Shown here: in pieces, positions 1 to 8,323 of the stretch
How the letters are laid out: every line of letters begins with the position of its first letter
Position numbering within the stretch: position 1 is the stretch's first letter
Notes under the pieces: model-generated
What the model was told of the DNA's origin: nothing
The model's input: only the letters and a program-made list of their open reading frames with translations
Databases searched by the model: none
Program-made: the position numbers and the translations under genes
Assembly (NCBI GenBank): GCA_963725415.1
Contig: CAVRZY010000233.1
Location: forward strand, 1-10,953
From: CAVRZY01 sp963725415
GTDB lineage: Bacteria > Acidobacteriota > Terriglobia > Bryobacterales > Bryobacteraceae
Length of the DNA: 10,953 bases
Direction of reading: 5' to 3'

Positions 1-220
1 CCTCCAGTTCCGGCTTGTAAGCGAAGACCTGCCCTCGTTGGCTGTGGGCTAGGCGATGCACCGGCAGGCCCAGTTGTTGCTCCCATCGTTGGACAGTGCG
101 CGGCCCGCGACGAAGATACACCGCGATCTCCTTCCAGGAATCGAGGCGCTCCTGGGATGACAATTGCGGACAACTGCCCCTGCTAGCGAAGGAGACGACT
201 TTCGAACTGGTAGCAACCAC
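1..220 (-). CDS. Helix-turn-helix domain protein, N-terminal part only (runs off the left edge)
   Basis: A minus-strand reading frame opens at a GTG at 218-220 and stays open to the window edge, giving about 73 residues. It is preceded by AGGAGG at 230-235 with a 9-nt spacer, and an in-frame TGA at 227-229 rules out an earlier start. Residues about 25-70 read LDSWKEIAVYLRRGPRTVQRWEQ, then GLPVHRL and a VFAYKPELE ending. This matches the small DNA-binding module (MerR/excisionase-like fold) that I know at the N-terminus of many Solibacter-type proteins, where it is often followed by a membrane segment and TPR or propeller repeats; that remainder is outside this window. The gene lies 75 nt downstream of the response-regulator/phosphatase gene on the same strand and may be co-transcribed with it. 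A role in DNA binding is likely; the target is unknown. Confidence 0.8.
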   Translation of the reverse strand, partial: MVATSSKVVSFASRGSCPQLSSQERLDSWKEIAVYLRRGPRTVQRWEQQLGLPVHRLAHSQRGQVFAYKPELE

Positions 221-229
221 GACTTCTCA

Positions 230-235
230 CCTCCT
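230..235 (-). promoter_or_regulatory. Shine-Dalgarno site that fixes the GTG start of the HTH gene
   Basis: AGGAGG read on the minus strand, 9 nt before the GTG at 218-220. It supports a non-ATG start for a gene that could otherwise be missed, because it is truncated by the window edge. Confidence 0.7.
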
Positions 236-295
236 CTTTGAGGGCCAGGCGCTCCTGGTGCGGCAGGCGTCAGAATCTAAGCATGGCTCCTTGGA

Positions 296-1732
296 TCATG
301 CGGTGACACCTCGGGCCCGGGCAACCAGCAGGGTCATGTCATCCTGCTGCTGGCCGTGGGAAAACTCGCGCACCCGGCTGAGGATGATCTCGACGACCTG
401 GGAAGCAGGCAAATCGTGGCTGGCTTCCAGGACGCCTAGCAGGCGGTGATCACCGAAAGGCTCGCCTGCCCGGTTCACAGCTTCGGTAATCCCATCCGTA
501 AAGACTGCCAAGGTGTCGCCAGGCGCGAGAGTCACATCCTGGGTTGCGCATTCCCAGTGTGCGAACAAGCCGATTACGGTTGCAGTAGCCTCCAGCCGCT
601 CCGCCTGTCGCCCCGGGTGCAGCAGCAGCGGCGGATTGTGGCCGCAGTTGGCGTAGGTCAGACGCCGCGTGGCGTCGTCATAGATTCCCAAGAAGAGCGT
701 GGCATAGCGCTGGGGCTCGGACGACTCATAGAGCAGTTGGTTGATGGATTCCAGCAGACCCTGCGCATTCTTGCCAGCCATCACATTCTGGCTGCGAAAG
801 CAGGCTTGCAGGTTGGCCATCAACAGGGCTGCCGATATTCCCTTGCCGGAGATGTCGGCGAGCAGCAGACCGACCCGGCCATCCCCCAGGTCAAGATAAT
901 CGTAATAATCTCCGCCAATCACCAGAGCGGGGATGCAATGGCCGGCGTAGTCCAGCGTTTCCAGGGGCGGCCGTCTCTGTGGCAGAAGCCTGCGCTGGAC
1001 CTGCTGAGCGGTCTCGATCTCGGCTTTGGGGTCGGTTGCCGCTTGGTGCTCCGGAACCTCGAAACGGTAGCCGATGTCCCGGATGGTCTGAATGCAGGTC
1101 GGATTGCGAGGGTCCGGCTCGATCTTGCTGCGGAGAGTGGTCACACAGCGGTCCACGCTGCGGGAAGTGACCATCACGGAGCTGCCCCAGACGGAACTCA
1201 TGATGTCGTTGCGCGCCAGGGCGCGACCGCGCCGTTTGACGAAGTACTCCAGCATGCGGAACTCTTTGGCCGTCAGCGCGACTTCCGCGCCTTTGCGGAA
1301 CAGCTTGTGTGCCGCCAGGTCGAGCTGGCAGTCGCCGAACCAGTACACCTCCGATTCTTTGGTTTGTCGCCGGCGCAGAAAGGCACTGACCCGGGCAAGA
1401 AGCTCGCGAATGCGGAAGGGCTTGGTGACGTAGTCATCCGCGCCGAGATTCAGGCCAAGAATGATGTCCTCTTCCTGTCCTTTCGCCGTCAGCATGATGA
1501 TCGGCATTTCCAGTTGGCGCTCGCGGATGGCGCGGCAGACCTCATAGCCGTTGATCTTCGGCAACATGATGTCGAGCAGGATCAGATCCGGGGGGTTGGC
1601 GAGCGCCGTGTCCAGACCGGCTTCGCCGTCCGCGGCCGTGCGAACCCGGTACCCTCTGGACTGGAAATTATCCTTGAGCCCGCGCAACAGCGTGGTGTCA
1701 TCTTCAATGATCAGAATCGCCTCGCCTGCCAT
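296..1732 (-). CDS. Response regulator: REC + OmpR-type winged helix + SpoIIE/RsbU-type PP2C phosphatase
   Basis: The protein has 478 aa and three domains. Residues 1-120 form a receiver domain with acidic pocket E10/D11/D12, phospho-acceptor D54 (LLDIMLP), T82 and K104 (TKPF). Residues about 128-226 form an OmpR/PhoB-type winged helix, from LTAKEFRMLEYF to the closing IRDIGYRFE, and it looks intact. A short helical linker with the RsbU-like signature AQQVQRRLLP (242-251) leads to a PP2C phosphatase domain with GGDYYDY (273-279), ADISGKG (292-298), CGHNPP (363-368), DGITE (413-417) and QDDMT (463-467), so the metal-binding acidic residues are present. Known family roles are DNA binding for the winged helix and phosphoserine/threonine dephosphorylation, often of anti-sigma antagonists, for the phosphatase. 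The ATG directly abuts the kinase stop (TGAATG), with AGGAGG at 1744-1749 inside the kinase gene, which implies translational coupling. No RsbW-like or STAS partner is visible here. Confidence 0.93.
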   Translation of the reverse strand: MAGEAILIIEDDTTLLRGLKDNFQSRGYRVRTAADGEAGLDTALANPPDLILLDIMLPKINGYEVCRAIRERQLEMPIIMLTAKGQEEDIILGLNLGADDYVTKPFRIRELLARVSAFLRRRQTKESEVYWFGDCQLDLAAHKLFRKGAEVALTAKEFRMLEYFVKRRGRALARNDIMSSVWGSSVMVTSRSVDRCVTTLRSKIEPDPRNPTCIQTIRDIGYRFEVPEHQAATDPKAEIETAQQVQRRLLPQRRPPLETLDYAGHCIPALVIGGDYYDYLDLGDGRVGLLLADISGKGISAALLMANLQACFRSQNVMAGKNAQGLLESINQLLYESSEPQRYATLFLGIYDDATRRLTYANCGHNPPLLLHPGRQAERLEATATVIGLFAHWECATQDVTLAPGDTLAVFTDGITEAVNRAGEPFGDHRLLGVLEASHDLPASQVVEIILSRVREFSHGQQQDDMTLLVARARGVTA

Positions 1733-3724
1733 TCAAGCCAGCGCCTCCTCTTGCGCGGGTGACCTGGCCGGCACGCAGGGAATGGAGACAGTAAACTTGC
1801 TGCCGTGCCCGAGCCTGCTGGTTGCTCGAACCCTCCCTCCGTGCGCCGCCACAATAAACTCCACGATGCTCAGCCCGAGGCCTACTCCGCCGGTGGTCCG
1901 CGACAGGCTCCGATCCACCTGGTAGAACCGCTTGAACACCTTCTTGGCATCCCGCGGCGACAGTCCGATTCCGTTGTCTTCGACCTGGAAACACACGTTA
2001 CCGTCTTCGGCATAGGCACGGAGAACGATGTGCTTGTCCGCTCCGGCATACTTGTAGGCGTTGTCGAGCAGGTTGAGGACCACTGTCACCAGGGCATCCG
2101 GGTCGGCAACAAGATGGGGCAGGTCCGGCGCCAGGTCCACATCAAACCGGCATCCCGGAACGCTGAAACGTTCACGGACAGCCTCCACGGCGGCATCGAC
2201 CACTTCGGAGGCCTCGATCTGGCGGAACTCAAAAGCGTGCTTGTTCCGCTCCATGCGGGAGAACGCCAGGAAGTTGTCGATCAGGCGGCTGAGCCGGGTG
2301 TTCTCCTTGGCGATGAGCTGCAAGTATTCTCGCACTTTCTGGCGGTCAGGTTGCGCGTCGTCCAATAGCGTATCCACCAGCAGGCGCATCGAGGAAAGCG
2401 GAGTCTTCAACTCGTGGGTAACGGTCGCCACGAGATCGTTTCTCAGCCTGGTCAACCGCATTTGCCGGCGTATCATCCCGGCGATCAGCAGGGCCACCAT
2501 GGACATCGCGGCGATGACCAGAGTTCCGATCCAGAGGTGCGCTGCAATCTGTTTGTGCGCAGTGGCCGGGAGGGCTTGCTCGTCATTCACAGAAAGCGCC
2601 AGGTGCCAGCCCGGCAGATGGGGTCCGGCCGAGATTGAACGGAAGGTCTTCTCGCCCACGGGCTCCTCGGCCGGCGTTGTGAGAGCAACCGTCACCTCGG
2701 AAGGCGGACCCAAAGTGTCGATCACGCTGCGCATGCCCAAGATCAGGTTCTGCTCCTTGAAAAGGGCGAGCATCCGGCCGCTGGGTGATGCGAGTTGCCA
2801 GACCCCGGGCAAGAGACTGCGGCGCAGGACCGGTTCCCTGGAAAGCTGCGAAGGCGATTCAAGGTAACGCGCAGCAAGTTCTTCGGCTTCGAGGGTGGGG
2901 AACTCCTTCTGAGCAGGGGCCAGCGGAAGTGAGCGCATTTCTTTCATGATGAACCGGCGCTGGGCCGAGGGCAGCACGGGATTGCTGTAATCTTCGAGGC
3001 GCTGCTTCAATCTTTCAGCAACCGCAAAATGGCTTGGGTGGCCGGAGGAGCCGATGAGCTGCAAGGCCATCAGTTCGGCGTCGGCGACAATAAGCCGGCC
3101 CTGCAAATCCGCGGCTTGCCGGTATCTGTCCTGGCCGAGTGTTTCGCTCACCAGCTTGACTGCCGCGCCGGTCTGTTCTGCCCGGACGAGACAGCGTGCC
3201 TGAGCCTGCAAAGCGCGCGCAGCGACATCCCGGTCTGCTGCTGATCTCGCAATAGCCCCGTATGCATTGGCCGCGGCGACGAGGTCCCGCTGGCCGTACT
3301 CCAGACGGCCGGCATCCTGCCAGGCGGCTGCCTGGCCGCCCAGATAGCTCTTGGGAACCTCCGGAAAGCCGGGGTAGAGGAGCTGCCCACGAGCGTCGTA
3401 GCAAATCACGCTGTCTGCCAGTCCGGCCCTGACGGCGTGCGCAAATGCGGCAGATGCGGGAGTCTCGCCCGCGATCTTCTCCAGAGCCGCCGCCTTCTCC
3501 CTCCAGTAATTCTCCAACCGCTCCTGCACGATGAAGACATGGCCCCGATAGGCTGCCGCGAGTTTCTGGCGAACGGCCAGGCGCTCGTTCTCGACCGCCT
3601 TGTCCATGAACCACAGCAGGCCCGCGGTGGGCACCAGGATCACCACCAGCAACAAAAGCAGCACGGGCCACAACCCCTTGTCGTGTCTCGTGCCGCTCCC
3701 GGCCCTGTGACGCCGCCAGCGCAT
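1733..3724 (-). CDS. Membrane sensor histidine kinase with a large extracytoplasmic TPR-like region
   Basis: The protein has 663 aa. A first membrane segment (about 18-39, LWPVLLLLLVVILVPTAGLL) and a second (about 397-418, LWIGTLVIAAMSMVALLIAG) frame roughly 355 residues outside the membrane. Within that region, residues about 141-195 look like TPR-type helical hairpins (VAAANAYGAIAR, then AARALQAQARCLVRA). The cytoplasmic part has a HisKA domain with phospho-acceptor H437 in THELKTP, and an HATPase domain with N box NLLDNAYKY (551-559), G1 DNGIG (583-587) and G2 GVGLGLSI (613-620). Only about 18 residues separate the second membrane segment from HisKA, so no full HAMP domain fits. The ATG lies 2 nt after the upstream stop (TAGCTATG), and the stop abuts the regulator ATG, so this kinase and the regulator are almost certainly cognate partners. 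The signal sensed cannot be read from the sequence. Confidence 0.93.
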   Translation of the reverse strand: MRWRRHRAGSGTRHDKGLWPVLLLLLVVILVPTAGLLWFMDKAVENERLAVRQKLAAAYRGHVFIVQERLENYWREKAAALEKIAGETPASAAFAHAVRAGLADSVICYDARGQLLYPGFPEVPKSYLGGQAAAWQDAGRLEYGQRDLVAAANAYGAIARSAADRDVAARALQAQARCLVRAEQTGAAVKLVSETLGQDRYRQAADLQGRLIVADAELMALQLIGSSGHPSHFAVAERLKQRLEDYSNPVLPSAQRRFIMKEMRSLPLAPAQKEFPTLEAEELAARYLESPSQLSREPVLRRSLLPGVWQLASPSGRMLALFKEQNLILGMRSVIDTLGPPSEVTVALTTPAEEPVGEKTFRSISAGPHLPGWHLALSVNDEQALPATAHKQIAAHLWIGTLVIAAMSMVALLIAGMIRRQMRLTRLRNDLVATVTHELKTPLSSMRLLVDTLLDDAQPDRQKVREYLQLIAKENTRLSRLIDNFLAFSRMERNKHAFEFRQIEASEVVDAAVEAVRERFSVPGCRFDVDLAPDLPHLVADPDALVTVVLNLLDNAYKYAGADKHIVLRAYAEDGNVCFQVEDNGIGLSPRDAKKVFKRFYQVDRSLSRTTGGVGLGLSIVEFIVAAHGGRVRATSRLGHGSKFTVSIPCVPARSPAQEEALA

Positions 3725-3726
3725 AG

Positions 3727-5172
3727 CTACTTTAACCGCAGTCTTTCCATGATCCGCTCGAAGGTCTCGCGAAGACCGTCGAACTGCTCGCGCGGAGCCC
3801 GCATAATGAGAGTTGCCTGGAGGAAACCAGTCTGGACGAGCGTCAGGTACTCGACCATGGGCCGTTTCCCCTCGACGTAATCGGCGACGCAGCTCACGGC
3901 CGGCGCCCCGCTGAGAGTCCGCGGCTTCCAGCTTTCCGGACGCGCTTTGTAGCCCTGGAGTTCTTTGAGGCGTTCCGTCACTTTCTTTTCACAGGCCGCG
4001 CGGACCTCGCTTTCCGGCGGGACCTGCCCGTCCCCGATTGCGTCGATCCAGAAGACGTTGAGCGCGGCCGCTTCCGGGTCGAGCAGGTGCACCGCGATGC
4101 GGGGCTTGTCTTCGGCCTCGTCCTTGTCGAGGAACCAGCCGCTCGGCAGGGACAGCGAGAAATTGAACTTTTCGTCGCGATAGTCTGTGGAGGTATGCGG
4201 ACTGCTTTGCCGGATGGCAACCAGTTCCGCAATCGCCTCTCCGGCCTCGAACTTGACCAGGTAGCGGCGGGAGTCCGTGGAATACCAGAAAGTCTGAAGT
4301 GTCTTGCCTATGGGCAGCGCAAATTCCGTCTTGAAGCACTCGAACCTGCCAGCGGGAACCTGGACCATCTCCTTGCCCGTCACTTCGATACCAACCTTGG
4401 TGGTTCCGCTCCCCAAGGGGGAAAAGACCTGGAGCGAAGCTTTGTAACCCACCGACAGGGGCAGGCGCCTGATGAGGTACATTGCCTGTTCGTTGTCGTA
4501 GACAACGCCCTCCAATTCAACCTTTCGGACAGAGTCCTTGCCCGCACTCTTGATCTTCACCTGTCCCGGCTCATAGTCGATCTGGATCTCGCCCACCTGC
4601 GAGTGCTTGATGATGCTGCTACTTGGGCGGAAGGCGTCCCGGTCAGCGAATACTCGCAGGACGGCGTTGCTGAACATGCCATAGTGGCGGGATTGCAGAC
4701 GCCACGCCTCCCGGCCCTGGAGTTGGACCAGGTCGGCGGACCAGATGACGGTGCCGATCTTCATGCCGGCCGGAAGTTTAGCCGTGAACTGAAGCGTCTC
4801 CCCGTTCAGCCAAGGCTCCGCCAGCAGCTTAAGTTCGCCGGGAACGTTTTCCCGGGCCTTGGCAACGAGTTCCTTCTGCTCGGGATAATCCCGGATCAGT
4901 TCCTTGAATGCTTCCACGGCCTCAGCGCTCTGCCCCTTGGCCAGGTAGCACCGCGCCAGGCGGTATTGCGCCTGGGCCGCATAGACCCGGGCACCCTTGG
5001 CCTGAGCGAGAAGCTGCTTGTAGATCTTGATGGCCCCGTCCAGATCTCCCAGGGTTTCCTGCGTATAGATGCCTTTTTGCAGCAGTTCGGATGCGGACTG
5101 GGCGAGCGCCGGAGAGCCGGCCGCCAGGAGCAACGCCAGCAGCACCGCGAACCAAGTCGTGTGCATCACCAC
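3727..5172 (-). CDS. Secreted protein with TPR, DUF3108-like and PsbP/Mog1-like regions
   Basis: The protein has 481 aa from a GTG start. A signal peptide covers about 1-24 (WFAVLLALLLAAGSPALA, cut before QS). TPR-like helices occupy about 37-100 (GAIKIYKQLLAQAKG, then AAQAQYRLARCYLAKGQ). A beta-rich middle part (about 120-320) resembles DUF3108, with LPLSVGYKA (237-245), VTGKEMVQVPAGRFECFK (264-281) and FWYSTDSR (295-302). The C-terminal part (about 335-481), starting FNFSLSLPSGW, resembles the PsbP/Mog1/DUF1795 fold. The GTG at 5172 is preferred over the ATG at 5166 because GGAAGGAGG (5181-5189) ends 8 nt before it; the alternative shortens the protein by two residues. It is the first gene of a three-gene operon with the kinase and regulator, so it may help detect or relay an envelope signal. 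Family assignments are by eye; a specific function is not known. Confidence 0.85.
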   Translation of the reverse strand: MVMHTTWFAVLLALLLAAGSPALAQSASELLQKGIYTQETLGDLDGAIKIYKQLLAQAKGARVYAAQAQYRLARCYLAKGQSAEAVEAFKELIRDYPEQKELVAKARENVPGELKLLAEPWLNGETLQFTAKLPAGMKIGTVIWSADLVQLQGREAWRLQSRHYGMFSNAVLRVFADRDAFRPSSSIIKHSQVGEIQIDYEPGQVKIKSAGKDSVRKVELEGVVYDNEQAMYLIRRLPLSVGYKASLQVFSPLGSGTTKVGIEVTGKEMVQVPAGRFECFKTEFALPIGKTLQTFWYSTDSRRYLVKFEAGEAIAELVAIRQSSPHTSTDYRDEKFNFSLSLPSGWFLDKDEAEDKPRIAVHLLDPEAAALNVFWIDAIGDGQVPPESEVRAACEKKVTERLKELQGYKARPESWKPRTLSGAPAVSCVADYVEGKRPMVEYLTLVQTGFLQATLIMRAPREQFDGLRETFERIMERLRLK

Positions 5173-5174
5173 TC

Positions 5175-5213
5175 GATGAACCTCCTTCCAGCATCGACTC
5201 TAGCGCGCATGTC
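5175..5213 (-). promoter_or_regulatory. Conserved leader/promoter-like segment of the signalling operon
   Basis: This 39-nt stretch matches the segment at 7924-7962 in 32 of 39 positions. Read on the minus strand it includes TAGAGTCGATG followed by TGGAAGGAGGTTCA. TAGAGT could act as a -10 box, which would give a short 5' UTR of about 25 nt, but no convincing -35 box is seen at the usual distance. The distal part is the Shine-Dalgarno sequence. Confidence 0.5.
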
Positions 5214-5239
5214 GCAGCAAGAACCGGGTACAGACAGCC

Positions 5240-5258
5240 ATTTGCTAGGGCGGCAAAT
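5240..5258 (-). terminator. Small stem-loop just after the S9 peptidase stop codon
   Basis: On the minus strand, ATTTGC (5253-5258) pairs perfectly with GCAAAT (5240-5245) around a 7-nt loop, starting directly after the TAG at 5259-5261. The stem is short and AT-rich and no run of U follows, so it is at best a weak terminator or a processing/stability signal. Chance is possible. Confidence 0.25.
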
Positions 5259-7922
<2,664 letters not shown>

Positions 7923-7923
7923 C

Positions 7924-7962
7924 GGTGAACTTCCTTCCACCATCGACTTTACCGCGTATGTG
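7924..7962 (-). promoter_or_regulatory. Conserved leader/promoter-like segment of the S9 peptidase gene
   Basis: This is the second copy of the 39-nt leader seen at 5175-5213. Read on the minus strand it contains TAAAGTCGATG followed by TGGAAGGAAGTTCA. TAAAGT is a plausible -10 box. The identity extends well upstream of the Shine-Dalgarno, so ribosome binding alone does not explain it. Confidence 0.5.
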
Positions 7963-7977
7963 TTACCGGTTTGTTAC
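7961..7977. promoter_or_regulatory. TGTTAC direct repeat with 11-bp period upstream of the S9 peptidase gene
   Basis: TGTTAC occurs at 7961-7966 and again at 7972-7977 on the plus strand, exactly 11 bp apart. OmpR/PhoB-family regulators typically bind 6-7 bp direct repeats at this period, and a regulator with such a domain is encoded nearby. The position just upstream of the leader fits an activator site. It is a short repeat and may be chance. Confidence 0.25.
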
Positions 7978-8109
7978 GCCGGGGTCCTTTTTACGTCCTT
8001 TTCGTGCCCAGTCGGCCAGTCCGCGGTCCGCTGGCGGTCATTGGCAGCGAAGGGCCTGCGCCGGGGCATCACTGAGGCTCGCGTAATTGGGTGACAGCAC
8101 GCTGCCGAG

Positions 8110-8226
8110 GTGGCGCGGGCTTCAGCCTGCCGAGCCGGCACTCATGCCGGCTCTTGAGCGGCGTGGAAAAGCCAGCGGAAGCGCCGAGATGAGTCTCGGC
8201 GCGGCAGGCAAGAGTGCCTGCGCCAC
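8110..8226. repeat. Complete hairpin repeat element with inverted ends
   Basis: The 117-bp element is bounded by imperfect inverted repeats, GTGGCGCGGGC at 8110-8120 and GCCTGCGCCAC at 8216-8226 (10 of 11 pair). It holds two oppositely oriented copies of a two-hairpin unit. Copy 1 (8110-8153) has stem 8115-8120/8125-8130 (one G-T pair) and the perfect 8-bp stem GAGCCGGC/GCCGGCTC (8132-8139/8146-8153). Copy 2, inverted (8181-8226), has GCGCCGAGA/TCTCGGCGC (8181-8189/8194-8202) and GCAGGCA/TGCCTGC (8204-8210/8215-8221). No transposase is present, so it is a REP/MITE-like non-autonomous repeat. I associate this type with Acidobacteria intergenic regions, from memory. Confidence 0.75.
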
Positions 8227-8263
8227 ATCGGAATTTGTCACTGTATTCTGCGAGCCTCATTAA

Positions 8264-8308
8264 GTGGCGCAGCCTCTCAGGCTGCCGAGCCCACACTCGT
8301 GTGGGCTC
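8264..8308. repeat. Third, solitary copy of the two-hairpin repeat unit
   Basis: This 45-bp segment aligns with 8110-8153. It starts with GTGGCGC, then has the perfect stem GCAGCCT/AGGCTGC (8269-8275/8279-8285) and the perfect stem GAGCCCAC/GTGGGCTC (8287-8294/8301-8308) with loop ACTCGT. It lacks the inverted partner that completes the neighbouring element. It begins 15 nt after the stop codon of the metallopeptidase gene and could serve that mRNA as a 3' stabiliser or a terminator, although no U run follows. Confidence 0.65.
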
Positions 8309-8323
8309 AACCCCTGCCGGTCT

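Noticed and set aside
245..258. CCAGG/CCTGG inverted repeat in the gap after the regulator gene, considered as a terminator
   Set aside because: It has only a 5-bp stem and no U run follows; the overlap with a repeated CAGGAGCGCCT string in the next gene looks coincidental.
269..299. Mini-ORF ATG...TGA of nine codons overlapping the regulator stop (ATGA)
   Set aside because: It is too short, has no ribosome-binding site of its own and no sign of conservation visible here.
446..1762. Plus-strand ORF of 438 aa opposite the response regulator gene
   Set aside because: It lies opposite a gene with three clear domains, shows no domain of its own, and is expected from high third-position GC.
8069..8296. 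Minus-strand ORF of 75 aa between the S9 and metallopeptidase genes
   Set aside because: Most of it is translation of the hairpin repeat (for example GAGTLACRAETHLGASAG). It is a repeat-derived reading frame, not a gene.
8110..8308. CRISPR array
   Set aside because: The units are few, differ in orientation and have variable stems, with no regular spacers and no cas genes.
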